Position numbers and translations under genes: made by a program. From assembly GCA_025331565.1 (NCBI GenBank), contig JAFREQ010000167.1, forward strand, positions 248,001 to 312,000: a DNA stretch of 64,000 nt, read 5' to 3'. This DNA comes from Holacanthus passer. Lineage: Eukaryota; Chordata; Actinopteri; Pomacanthidae. Position 1 is the first letter of the stretch. Each line of letters starts with the position of its first letter. Below, one piece after another: positions 33,801-47,500 of this stretch. The notes under the pieces were generated by a model that worked only from the letters and a program-made list of their open reading frames with translations, searched no databases and was not told the origin of the DNA.

Positions 33801-35451
33801 TTTACGCCATGCTCCCTAATGTTGCATTTGGTAAAATGGGAGAAAATGAGGCTTTGCTATACAGAGGTGGGTTATCAAAAATGCTGTGTAACATTTTTAC
33901 TTGTCTTGTGTAGAACTTGGAAGTACTGTGTATAATTACAATTGACTCTTTTTCAGTAATAATTAATTAATATACTGCATATTTTGCACAAACAGGAGTG
34001 ATTGACATTTATAGAGCTGCTTTTCCAACACTGCTAATTTCATATTTGTTACTTCACAAATAGCTAGTAAAATGTTTTTATGGTTTGTTTTTTTTCTTGG
34101 ATTTGTCATAATGAGTCAGTTGCACTCTTCAAATGTACTACATACTCTAAACATGGTTATATTATAATGTACTATATATAATGCAGCAGACACTCTGACT
34201 CTGCTGCACAGCAGATAAATGTTGTTACTTACAAGTAAAGATCAAAAATTAAACCTTGGCCACATGAGCTATGAGGTGATACTTGTTTAAACCAAGGATT
34301 GATGAAGTGGTATCCTCAACATGTTTCACTACAAAGTTAGTCAAGGTCTAGTCTCATATTATCAGTGATGCTAAAGGGTTTAAACACGATTTTAGTTTCT
34401 GCAAATCATACTATGTGTCATGACATACACAGGTATGTAAGCTCTGATTTGATGTGTGTCCACGCTGTGCCTGCAGGTGGAGCGAGGTGACTCGACGGCT
34501 GGAGCTGTGGGTGCAGCTGATGGAGCTGAATGAGGCTGGAGATTTTACAGCTGTAGAGGTTCTTCCTGCTAAAGATGTACGAACAGGAGGAATCTTCCAG
34601 CTCCGACAGGTAACATGGATCTTTGTTAGTAGATTTATTATTTGTATTTGTGGTTTATTCATTTGAATAGTAATGTTTTTTTATTATTACATTGATTATG
34701 TGAACAGATGAATGAACATCGATCAGAATATTGCATTTTATTTTAGCTTGCTTTTCTGCCTCTCTGCCTTCTGTTCTTAACCATTTTGATCTCTGACTTC
34801 ATGGCGATGCGGTTGCCATTGCCATACCAGTGGTTAATAAATTCAAAGAAATAGCTATCTTCTATATCCAAAACTATCCTCTCATGTTAATCTCTATCTC
34901 CAGGGTCAGTCCCGGCGGGTCCAGGTGGAGGTGCGTTCCGTCCCAGACTCAGGCACCATGCCCCTCATCACCACCTCCATCCTCTCGGTGTCCATCGGAA
35001 ACATTAAAGTCCAACAGGCGCACCCCTCCAGAGGCAACGAATCACAATGGGTGAGGAGGGAGTCTGACCAGTTGTTGATATTAGTTAAAACATTGTTGGA
35101 CAAGGATTTTTTATGGAAATTAAATGACCTTTATTTTTGTTTTTCATGCCTACTTTGTGTGTGTGAGAATGATGAATTTGTGTGCCTGCCAGGTTTTGTC
35201 AGACTCCCCTTTTTGGACTTAAATAGCACCAATTTTATCTATTGTTTGACTCTTAAACGGTTTCTCTCTCAATTAAAATTTCAGGGTGGGGATGAAGAAA
35301 TGGACAGCTACCAAGTAAGTAGATGATTAATGATAAGAATGCATCAAATCTGGATTTTATTGGAGAAAAATAGCCCATAGCTAAACTTTGGGAGTGTTTC
35401 TCTAATGTAAGCAATGATATCAAAAAGTCTATTTCTGTACAACTGATGTGC

Positions 35452-35538
<87 letters not shown>

Positions 35539-38500
35539 CGTGCGCACATGTGCGTAGGAGGTAGACCTGGAGAGGATGAGAGAACAGTGGCTTGACACTC
35601 TCACTCAGAGGCAGGAGTATCTGGACCAGCAGCTACAGAAGATAGTTTGCAAACCAGGTACAGTCTCCAGCCATTTCTTAACACAACTCTCAAGTGGAAG
35701 CAGAAGTGATTGATAGCAGCAATATTTCCAGTTATCTATTTTCTTGTCACTGTGCACTTTTTATAGTAATCTGTCATTTTCTCCCGCTTCTCCGTGTAAT
35801 TCAGCTTTTGAAAGACCAACTGGTACTTCATTCCTCCCTTCTCATATTCTGCTTATTAAAATGTATTTCCCAGTGTGTAATTTTACAGGACAAGTACTGC
35901 TTTTCTTCACTCATTTGTCATAACCAAGTGGCAGTGATGTACAGTCGAGGCACCATTAATATAACGCCACAATGAAGCAAATATAGATTCTTTCCCAGCA
36001 CTTCCTGCGGTACAGCCGTGTTAATGAATGGAAAGCATCAGAGTTATTACTAATTGATGTGTAGCTGACAGTGATCATAAGTCTTGAGTCCCTTTAGTTT
36101 TTGGTTTGGAAAGGTCATAGCTGCGGGTTGTTACAGTATACTACATCTAGTATGGAAAAGGACTGGCGAAGAGGGTTATAGTTTAAATCAATATCACAAC
36201 ATAAATAAGAACATTTCTGTGATATGGATATGGGAGAATGTGGTGTATCCAAAATCAAAAGCAAGAATAATAATTGTAATCTGTATAATAACAAGAAGTT
36301 AAGTTAAATAAATGACTTGTTGGGTGTGGAATCATTCTTTTAGACAAATTGTAAAATGATCATATCATCACAAGACAACTCCAGTCAATGCCAGTAAACA
36401 CACAGATGTACTATAGAATATTTGATATTCTGTGTTAGAACTATAAATAATTGCAAGATGTATGTAATGTTTACCAGTGTCACGTTGTTTATATGTAATC
36501 CATACTTGATAGCAGGTAATCCAAAAACCTTTAAGATCACAAGTAGGTACATCAGTGTTTCTTTTGTGCATTAATATTTTTTTTGAGATTGTTACTTGTG
36601 TTTGCTCACCTGTGTATGTGCTTGTAGATAAGTCAGAGGACGATGTTGAGAGGGAGTCCCAGCTGCTGGAGTGTCGTCTGACGCTCACTGAAGAACGCAA
36701 CGCCGTTCTGGTGCCGTCGGCCGGCAGCGGCATCCCTGGAGCGCCGGTGGAGAGGTGTGTGTGTGGGAAGGAAAACTACTTGTTACAGCAATTTTTTAAT
36801 TATATTTTTTTTTCTTCTTTCTTTGCAGAACAGGTTTGCCTTTAGAACACAGTGCTTCCTTTTCACATTTTCTTTACACTCTAAAAACATGTTGTTAGAA
36901 ATCTAATAATGGTAGAAATTAACCAAGTACTATTACAAGTCCATAACTACTGTAATTTAGTACAATAAGTAGATTAGGTACTTGTACTTAAGTTCTTTTT
37001 AATCCTGCTTTATACCTCTACTCCATCCACATTTCTGAGAGGAATATTGTATTTTTTAATCCACCTAATTTATGTGACAGCTACAATCACTAGTTACTTA
37101 ACAAACATACAAAATATATGGCAAAATTATAAGATAAGATACATGGTTGTCGATTAAAGTACCACAAATAGTATATAAAGTAGGTAAAATTATCTCCACT
37201 TCTCATTGATCCAATCACTTAATGTCTATAATAATATAACAATCTGAAAGGGACCCTGTTGCATAACCAGCACTTTTACTTTGGGTGCATTAAATACATT
37301 TTGCTGAGAATACTTATGTTCTTTAACTTCTCTTAAGAAAAACTTGAAAGCAGAAAATTTTCAGGTAAAGGTTAAGTGTGGATGGCTTATTTTGTTCAGC
37401 GAAGGTCAGAAATGTTCATTTGTTAGAGAGAAGCTCGATTTTCTAATTGTCTTCTCAATGGATCCACTTAGTTGGGTGTTAATTGCCTGGCGTTGCTTGA
37501 GGACAGCTATTTTGTAACTAGTCAGGATGAGAAGAGGGAGCTGTCAGCCACACTTGTGTCACGGACCAGGTGTTTAGTCAGTGTGCTGACCGTGCTGTTT
37601 CTCCACAGGGTCCCTGTCCCTGGAATGGAAACACACATTCCTGTCCTCTTCCTGGATCTCAGTGGTACGTTGTTCCTCACTGTTGTTTGTGCTCATAATG
37701 TGGCCAAATCCTCTAATATCCTTTAACTGTTCAACTGTCTTTCTCTCTGTCTTTCTATCTCTTCTGTCTTTTTCCCCCCCAGCTGATGATTTCCAGTCCA
37801 GTCTGCCAGCCTCATTGACTGGTGGGCTGGATGCATCACTCAGTGGGGAGGAGGAGGACGAATTCTTTGACCTTCACATTGTTAAACACTATGATCCAGA
37901 GGTAAGGTGACATTTGATATTCAGAGTGAGAATGTGTGTATTTTCTGCCTGTAGAACTTGTCTATCTATTGTCCCAAATGTATCACCTACATGGCAGATG
38001 GAGGGAATCTTTTAACCGTTTATCTTCTGTGCCTTTTAATACAACCCAGGTGAAAGTGGAGGCTTCCTGGGACTCGACGGTCCACGAGTGCCCTCAGCTG
38101 AGTCGCGTGACATCGGCTGACCAGAGGGTCTACCTGATGGTCCACACAGTGGTTCAGTTGAGCCATCCGACCAACATGCAGCTGGTACTCAGGAAACGCA
38201 TCTGCGTCAATGTCACTGGGAGACAGGTGGGTGGCCCCCTGAGGCATGATGGGAAGGAGCTGACACAATGACACGTTTGCTGTCTCCCTTACATCATCAC
38301 ATGGCCACTAATAAAGAGATCAGTTGATTTAAGAACATGTGGTTGTGTGTTGGTGTGGCAGGGTTTTGCTCAGAGCCTGCTGAAGAGGATGTCTCAGCGC
38401 AGCACCATCCCCGGCTGTGGAGTGACCTTTGAAATCGTTTCTAACATCCCAGGGGTAAGTACCGGACCACAAAGTTATTTGTTAGAAAGACAGTGCAATA

Positions 38501-41500
38501 AAACCTAATTTCCATCATTGGACAAATGGATGGATCACCATAATATGTCTGCATATGTCTGCAAGTGCATATTTGTAAAAAAAAAAAAAAAGGTTTAAGT
38601 TAAAAACACAACATGTTAGGCTGGTGTTACAAGTTTAACATGATCAGTCAGTCAGTGTCAGTCAACATTGGATTTAATTGGTCAGGAATAACACAAAAGA
38701 GCAAGGTCAAATTTACATGGAGTCTGGCCTTTAAAGAGGCCTACAAAATATATCAAAATTAAAAGTTTTGAATTCTGTATCTAATTTACCCATATTTCTG
38801 AGTAAATACCCAGATATGAGTAAAATCTGGTTTTACATTAAACTTTAATCAGAAATCATAATTTTGATTAGATCTAGTTGTACTTATTGCGCATCTATGG
38901 GCTTTTAAAAATATCATATGCAACCCTGTTTCCAAAAAAAGTTGGGATTCTGTGTAAGGCATAAGTAAAACAGAATGTGATCATTTGCTAATCCTTTTTT
39001 GACACATACTCAGTTGAATATATCTAATGTTTGACCTCATCAACATCATTGATTATTATAAATATCTGCTTATTCTGAACTTGATGGCAGCAACATGTTT
39101 CAAACAAGTTGGGACAGGAGCAACAGAAGACTGTGAAAGTTGTGGACTGATCCAAAAACACCTGTTTGGATCATTCCACAGGTAAACAGGTTCATTGGTA
39201 ACAGGTGATAGTATCATGATTGGGTATGAAAGGTTCTTCCTGGAAAGACTCAGTCGTTCACAAGCGAGGACGGAGAGAGGTTCAACAGTTTGTCAAACAC
39301 ATGATTGTATAAAGGAGATTGATACATGGGCTCAGCAACACTTCATAAACGTGAATGAGCTGATAGGCTGGATGTTGCTACAGAAACACAATTGGTAAAA
39401 CCTTTATCTTTGCTTTCTCACAGCATTGTTGAATGGTGGTTGGCTGTGTTCTGTGGTCTTTGTTTTGTAAATAACTGACCACAGAAGAATTCTGCTGGTG
39501 AGAAGCTGGAGTGGACTCTTGTAGCTGTTTGTTTTGCTGTAATGACATTTCCACCACAGTGCAACTCATATATTCTATGCAGCCATTTTATATCAGCAGT
39601 AGAAGCTTGTGGCTTCATAAAACCTTCAACATGTTGTAATGAGTGCTAAATATTGTGGTAAGCATTTGTGTGATAGGCTGGCAATAAGCACATTAAGTAG
39701 TACTCTATCCCTTACATTCTGCCTCCCTGCTCCCACAGGACATCCATGGCCCAGAGGACAGGGAGATGTTGGCCAGGCTGGCTGCCAGCACTGAGGACGA
39801 CCAGTCAGCTGACAATGAGGCGGCCATAGAGAAGTACCTCCGCAGCGTCCTGGCTGTGGAGAACATCCTCACTCTGGACAGACTCAGACAGGTCAGGAAA
39901 TGTAGTTCATGAACCACAATGTGAATCTTGAGAGGATTTTATATGAATCTCCAAATTCAACCACATTAAATCATTTGGTATTCAGAATACCTAAATGTCT
40001 AATCAGTCTCATTTAACGTGTTCCTTTTGATTGATATTCATCTGACGCATGAGCACAATAAATCCTCATTGTCTTTTGGAAAATGTCATCCAGAGCTGGA
40101 ATTGGAACATTTTCCTTCCTAGCCTGCCAGAAAAGAAACAAATCAAGCTAATTAATCCACATAATACAAAGCATCCAAATAAAGACAGTAAGTGATGGTG
40201 TTGCCATAAATCACACAATTATAAATGCTTACAAAACACATTTGTGTGTGTGTAGGAGGTGGCTGTGAGGGAACAGCTGGCAGGCCGAGGGAAAGCTACC
40301 AGACGCTGCCTGAGCTCTCCCAACATCAACCGGGTAAGAGTTGTTGTTTTTTTCTTCAGTGACCTAAACATTAAAGGAATAGTTCAGGTGTTTTAAGAGA
40401 ATGTGGTTATGACCTAATCAGGTAGTAATATTAGCTCAAGCTCTGGATCCTGTGGACAGAGAGACATCCCACTGTCATTGGAAAGTTAATTCAACATTTT
40501 AAATCAAGACACAAGACTAACTTTAAAGCCTGTCTTTAGTGTGTTTCCAATATTTGACTGTCCTCTAAGATCTCTCTGTATCAACTCTGTACATTATTGT
40601 TTGATAGATCAAGGCAAAAAGCTTCCTTACATCACTTCCATGAACCAAACACTGCATTTTCTTACCACACTGAACTGAACTGAACCTTTTTGCTGCAGCT
40701 TATCACAAGATAGAGCAAATAATTTTTGCTTAGTTTTCTATTCTGGGGTTCAGGTTTTGTTTCTTGTTTCTTCATACAGTTCCTTCTTCCCTGCTGTTAA
40801 CCCGTCTCACTGCTGTTAACCCGTCTCACTGCTGTTAACCCGTCTCACTGCTGTTAACCCGTCTCATTGCTGTTAACCCGTCTCACTGCTGTTAACCCGT
40901 CTCATTGCTGTTAACCCGTCTCACTGCTGTTAACCCGTCTCACTGCTGTTAACCCGTCTCACTGCTGTTAACCAGTCTCACTGCTGTTAACCCATCTCAC
41001 TGCTGTTAACCTGTCTCACCCTGGCTCTAACCCTTTAACCAGCTGTCAGCCAGCAGTCTGGAGCTCTACTCCTCCGCTCATAAGCTCAATGACTTGAAGG
41101 TGAGACACATAAATCATGTCTACAAATCTTTTCATTTCTGTCCATTTATTTATCATGGGTTAGTCTTACAGTTGTATTTTTCATATGGATTTTTTTTGTT
41201 TATGTATGTTTTCTATTTCTTATTTGCAATATTGTCTCTGTGATATGGACTAAAGACTGATGCGTAAACTATATCCAGAATTTATATACTATAGATGTGT
41301 TTGGTTTTGTCGCTGTAATGCATGAATGGTAGAAATGAACAGTTGAAATAATTGCCTAAAGTTTATGTATAAATAAAAACCAAAGGTAAGTGTATAATGA
41401 TTGAAATAACTGTTGTGTTGTTGCAGTTATTTCTGGTCACCAACAGAGGCTGCTGAAGGTCACACATTACTGACATGTTCCTTTAAACCACGTGTGTCAT

Positions 41501-44500
41501 CCTCTGGGTCTTACCCTCTTGTGTGTGCAGGGCTGGGAAAGCCACCAGGACCTTTCTGTGGTGCCTCCTCCATCTCGACGCACACTGCCCAGCTTCGTAT
41601 CCCAGAACCTGAACCCAGAGACAGGTACGACTGATAAAACCTTTATCTTCTAATGGATTCGTTCTCTGGCTTTGAATTATCTTTCCCTATTTCCTGCCTC
41701 TGATGTCATCAACTTTTTTTTGCTGTAGCCGGTGGACAACTATATCTGTCCATTTGCTCTGAATCTTAATTTGGCACTTGTTTTCTTGTTTGCCAAAACA
41801 TTTCTCAATTTCCCTCCTCCCGGCCTCAAAAACTTAATGTTATCCTACTTTTCCTTCTTCCTCCTGCCCTTGTTTTCTCCATCTCTGCTTCTGCAACCTC
41901 CTCCTCTTCTTCTTCTCTTCTTCTCCCCGTCCTCTCCATCAGTGCATTCAGGCTTTGCTGCGTCTTATCTCCCTCCAGTGAAGGCCGTACCCAAGCTGCT
42001 GAAATCACTGCTTCCTGGTGGGAAGGAAGATAGTAGAGACCAGACAGCTGTCCAACAGCAGGTACACTCATTCAGTCAGCTCACAGCGCTCTGGATTTAA
42101 GCTTGTATTCTGCTTGCTGTCTTATCAGGGATTTAAAGTTTATATGCATCACTGCAGCCTGAATCTAAATATCCCTTCTATTCATCAGCAGCTAGTCCTA
42201 TTTCTTCTGTTGCCATGGAAACAGAGCGTATGTAGATAGAAACACAAATAATAAATAGATAAAGTGTATAAATGCCTCAGTGCCCAAGATGAGTGCTTTC
42301 CAGAAGTTTGCAAAAATAGAGGTGATAAGCTTCATCATAAACAAGGAATGAAAATTTGCGCTTTTGTGTCGACCTCATCCTGTTGTTGTGGTTTTCAAAC
42401 AGAACTCCTCTCATGTACACCTTTGCTATATCCACCAACATTTTCATTTATCTCACCTTCATCAGGGTGGTGTCAGAGGACTGTCTGTTGGCTTTACAGT
42501 TTAAAAGTTACAGTAAACTTTAAAAGGTATACCTGTCTGTGTTAAGAATAAACTGTGTCACGACATTATGTGTTGTGTTGTGTCAGTTGAGTCAAACCCA
42601 GGTTACTTGAGTACACAGGTTAAAACTGACACAATCAGCACATACAGTACAAACGTAGTTGGTGTATCCTAAGTGATTGACGTGCTGTACAATGTTTGAG
42701 ACTCCACAAACAGCCCCTACTGAGAAAGGAGCACACTGTGTGTAGAGGAGGGTTAATTAGGAGCAGGTGAACATCGTCGCACTGACGCGTCGCCCCCGCT
42801 CGTTCACCACCTCCTCATCCACTGATCTCCAATCATGTGCCATCGAGACCCAGGAGTCTGCAGCTTTTCATCGCAGCCAAACACTACAGCATCTGATTTG
42901 GCTGATTAGCGCCTTGAGCCGCGGAGGGAAGCTAATCAGGGAAAATCATGTGCCGTGGTGTTTGGTTGGAATGGAAACCCGTCGGGTCTTGTTGAAGCAT
43001 TGTTTGAGGCCATCGCCCTTTTCCACCCTGCCTGCCACAGATGTTCAGAAAGGTCAAACACACACAAAAACAAAACCCTCAAGTATTGCAAATATTGGCA
43101 GACTGTTGACGTAAATGGAATGACTTGAAAATAATCACTACAGTGCATGGATTTCATTAACTTAACAAATCCCATTCACAAAGTTTGCCTGGTGACATGA
43201 ATGAACTGCAGCTTAAATGTTGGTGATGGCAGATCATGTACTATGTGTCCACTTCAAAAAGATTACAGAAAAGGCAGCCACTTGTGCACCTGGTGTGTTG
43301 TGTTGACTTACAAGTTTACTGTCCTAAGTCAGAGAATAGGTTGTTGTTCTGCTCAGAGCAAAAGTACAAAGAAACCCGAATCAAATCGCTTAATTTTGAT
43401 CAGCAGATTTTGAAGAATGAAGTGATGTCAGGGATGCATGAGTCAAACAATCATCCTGATTAATATCCTGTGACTGTCTGGTAAGCACACAGTTGAACAA
43501 TTGTCCTAATTTATTAAACCTCTTAAAATATCTCAAGATATAAGATGATAAGATTTGTTTTTTTATAACTCTCTTCAAAAACTAAAAAAAAATCTTAAGT
43601 AAATCACACACAATATTTCATCAGCTGACGGATCATATCGAATGTTAAAGAGGTTACTAGAATACTGAATAGGGATAAATGATTATGGGTGCAATTATAA
43701 TTATGGTGCAATTATCCTGATTGTTTTACCAGTTTATCATGATTATTTGTCTCAGTGATCTGATGAACAAATATTTTCATTGCACTTTCTGCATCTCATA
43801 TCAACATCTTCTCTGCTGATCACTACAATAAATTAAGTATTTTTATCCTTTCCAGTATATCCATCTATCCATCCATTTGTTTTTTTTCTGCTCATCCGGG
43901 GTCGGGTCATGGTGGCAGCAGGCTAAGCAGGGTATTCCAGGTGTGCCTCTTTCTACGCAGTGTTTTCCAATTCTGATGTGTTCCCAGGCCAGATGAGGTA
44001 TATAATCCCTCCAGCGAGTTCCAGGTCTACCCCAAGGTCTCTTTCCAGTTGGACATGCCCTGAAAACCTCCAAAGGGAAGGTGACCAGCAGGCATTCTAA
44101 TCAGATGCCTCACCCACCTTAACTGGCTCCTTTTCACACAAGGGAACAGAAGCTCTACTCCGAGCTTCCTCTGGATGTTCGCCACTTGTATCCATGATCT
44201 CACTGTTTTGGTCACTACCCACAGCTCATGACCATAGGTGAGGGTTGGACATACTGTAAAGTGACTGAGAAATCGAAAGTTTTACCTTCCGATTCAGCAC
44301 CCATATTACTGCTGATGCCACACCAATCCGCCTGTTCATTTCTCTGTCACTGATAAACAGGACCCTGTGATACTTGAACTCCTTTGTTTGGGGCAGCAAC
44401 TCTCTCTTAATTCAGAGGGAGGATTCCACTGTTTTCCACCAGGGAACCATGGCCTCAGACTTGGAGGTGCTGATGGGTTTTGGCTTCAGCAGCTGCCGAA

Positions 44501-47500
44501 ACTGTAGCCTTCCTGGCCTCTTAGTACTTGTCTGCTGCTTTAGGAGACCCCTGGGCCAGCCAAGCCCAGAAGGCCTCCCTCTGCAGCTTCCTACATCTTC
44601 CTTCACTGCCGGTACCCACAAGCGGGTTTTGGGTTGCTGCCGCAACAGGCACCAATGATCTTCTGACCACAGCTCAAACCATCTGCCTCTGCAATGGAGA
44701 CTTTGAACATGCCCACTCGGATTCCAGGTCCCCAAACTCCCCCAGGCTGCACAAGAAATTCTCCTGGAGGTGGGAGTTGAAGACCTCACAGACAGAGGCC
44801 TTTGCCAGACGTTCCCAGTTCACCCTAACACCACGTTTGGGTTTACCAGGTCTGTTCAACAGCCTCTCCCACCATCTGATCCAGCTCACCAGGTGGTGAT
44901 CAGTTGACAGCTCATCTTCTCTCTTCACCTGAATGTCCAAGACATATGGCTGTAGGTCTGATGATATGACCACAAAATCAATCATCGACCTTTGACCTCA
45001 GGTGTTCTGGTAATAAGTACACATATGAACCACCTTGATCGAACATGGTGTTTGTGATGGCCAATTCATGACTAGCACTGAAGTCCAGTAATAAAACACC
45101 ACTCTGGTTCAGATCAGGCAGGTTCCTCCCAATCACCAACACAGTGCTGCTCTGCTGAGGACTTGAATTGAGAGAGAGAGATGAATATCCCCACACCCTG
45201 GGCAACTCTGAAAAAGGAGAGGTGTAGAGATGAGCCCAAATATATATATAGTTGGTACCACTTCACCTCCTGCACCAGTTCTGGTTCATTCCCTGGCAGA
45301 GAGGTAACATTTCATGTCCCTACGACCAATCTGCGGTGCCAGAAACCATCATGCCTAGGTTCTCGTTCTCTTTGCCTGCTGACCGGCTTTTAAAGCACCC
45401 GACACCAATGCTTGTCCCTGCGGGTGGTGGGCCCACAGGGTGGCAGCTTTCTAATCCACTGATCTACCAAAATGATTATATAATAATAATGACACATGTC
45501 TGAGCAGTTCTGATATATTGTACCAATTGACCAACTGGCCCAGTTACGTATCCTAGTTTGGTATTCTGTGAGGTTGCTAGAGAAAGCAGTACAGTATAAT
45601 GTTCAGCCTACAGTATCTGTCATCTTTGTAGAATCGTAAATTAACTTTTTCCCCACAGGCTCTGTTTCTGTCTTTCTGTCACACTGAAGCCTGAGCTTTA
45701 TAATTCCCTCACAGCAGCTAATCACCACTTCATGCTTACTGTATAATGAACAGGTTTAGAAATCGACAGGCTTATATTAATATCTAATCTCTAGGTTGAA
45801 CCGGACTGAAATGACAGCGACTTGTTCATGATTATGTCTTGAAATCACATTTGGCACTAATTTACAGATTTTCATTTTTATTTCAAATGTCAGTAACTGA
45901 ACATCTTTTTAATTATCTTCCTGTTGCAGAGTTTGCCTCGCATCATGGTGCAGTCAGCCAGTGTTGAAGACGGAATGAGCAAGCAGCCAGTGAGTTCTTC
46001 AACCCCAGATAGTGTTATATATATCTACATGTACAAGGAATGCAGGGATGTAAACTATTACATATCAATGATCTAACGTGCTGGGTGTGGCCGTACCATG
46101 CATTTGTCATCTTGGGAAAGGCATATTTTTCCGAGCGGAAACCACTGAATCACAAACATACACACACTTTTCTCAGCAGCATTACTCAGGAGCTATCTGT
46201 AAAAAGGGATGGTGCCAAAACCACACTTTCCTGGAAGTTTATCAGACTTCATAAATCATTTATGAAAATAATTAATAAATATAATAATAAAAGTGGTATA
46301 ATTATGACAGTTATAATTATACTGCTTGTATTTGTATTTTATTGTAATCTTATTTATTATGCATAGATGGGGGGTTTGATTTATGGGAGGGGGTTTAGTG
46401 GGTGGGAGTCACCATTGATTCCCCTGTTTTGTTGCAATAACTGGGAGACACAGTTGGTAACAAACAAGAGCAACCACTAAGTCCCTTTAATTAGACTTAC
46501 AGCATAGCATTATGTTGTCTTCAGCTTGTTTTTGCAACCCCGATGTGGTGAGAAATTCAGGTGCAGGTTCCTACAGGTATAGTAGAGAACAATCTGACTT
46601 GGAACAGTAAACAATTAAAGATAAGTGAGTCTATTGCAAGTTGCATGTTAGAATTAAACTGACATTTCAGATGTTGATTCAGCCTTTTGTTGCGTTTTAA
46701 GTCACAAATACCTTCATTGCCATGGTTTTCCTCTTAGGTTCCCATTGAAGAAATTATTCCTCCTGACCTACAAACAGAGAGCCCGAGATCTGTGTCCTTC
46801 CCACCACCAACCATCCCAGAGACAGAAGACTCCACCCCCAGCCCTGTGAGCGAAGCATCAAGCGGATACATCTCAACGAGCATATCTACAGCAACACTGT
46901 CAGAAGTCTACACACTGAGCTGGGACCTGCCTTCGTCATCTGGCATTGAGGCAGTGCCAGATGAAGAGGAAGAGAACAATACAGTGACTTATCCTGAATC
47001 CTTTCTTGTGGACCAATCAAAGCCTCAGGAGTCATTGCTGGTTTTGGATGATAAGGTACCCGAAGAGAGGACTGACTCACCACCGTCCAAACCAGACAGT
47101 AATCATTCGGATTCGAACCTGAGTCAACAAGAACCAAATGTGTCCCCATCAGTCCAGTTGAAGGAGGAAGGAGAGCATGAATCAGTTGCAGAATCAGACT
47201 TACCATGTCAGACCAAACAAAACCAAGATGCAACAATTAACAATATTGGATCAGAACCATTAGACAATTTGGAGCCACCTAAAGATTCATTGTTAGTACA
47301 AGAGAATGAAACCAAACAGACAGAAGTTACACAAACAGACCAATTAAAACCAGAAACCCCTCTGACAGAAGAACTACCTGCCACAGAAAAGACAGAAGCC
47401 AAACTGTCAATACAAACACAACCATCTGCACAAGAAGATCAATCTGAAACTATCCTCCCTCAGCCACAGCAGCCCAAACAAGATCAAACAATCTGTGATG

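Larger units (their letters stand above)
42062..45929 (+). other. kif13b: kif13b intron 37, 3.9 kb
   Basis: Contains a more GC-rich unexplained block (42738-43052), AT-rich repeat-like sequence (43650-43790) and a LINE remnant (43860-45460). No host gene seen. Confidence 0.6.

Noticed and set aside
35253..35604. Minus-strand ORFs over the (TG)n tract
   Set aside because: Thr/His repeat translation on the strand opposite to confirmed kif13b exons 26 and 27.
40792..41020. The TTAACCC-containing tandem repeat as an interstitial telomere sequence
   Set aside because: The unit is 19 bp and contains TTAACCC only once, without TTAGGG/CCCTAA periodicity. It is a minisatellite.
43650..43790. AT-rich sequence with gcaattat/gattat words next to the LINE, as a separate transposon
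   Set aside because: Looks like a decayed fish DNA-transposon piece, but no ends or target duplication could be defined.
44374..45503. Several ORFs of 70-125 codons as possible host genes
   Set aside because: They are frames and antisense frames of the decayed LINE.
46886..47402. Minus-strand ORFs opposite kif13b exon 39
   Set aside because: Antisense shadows of a long real coding exon.
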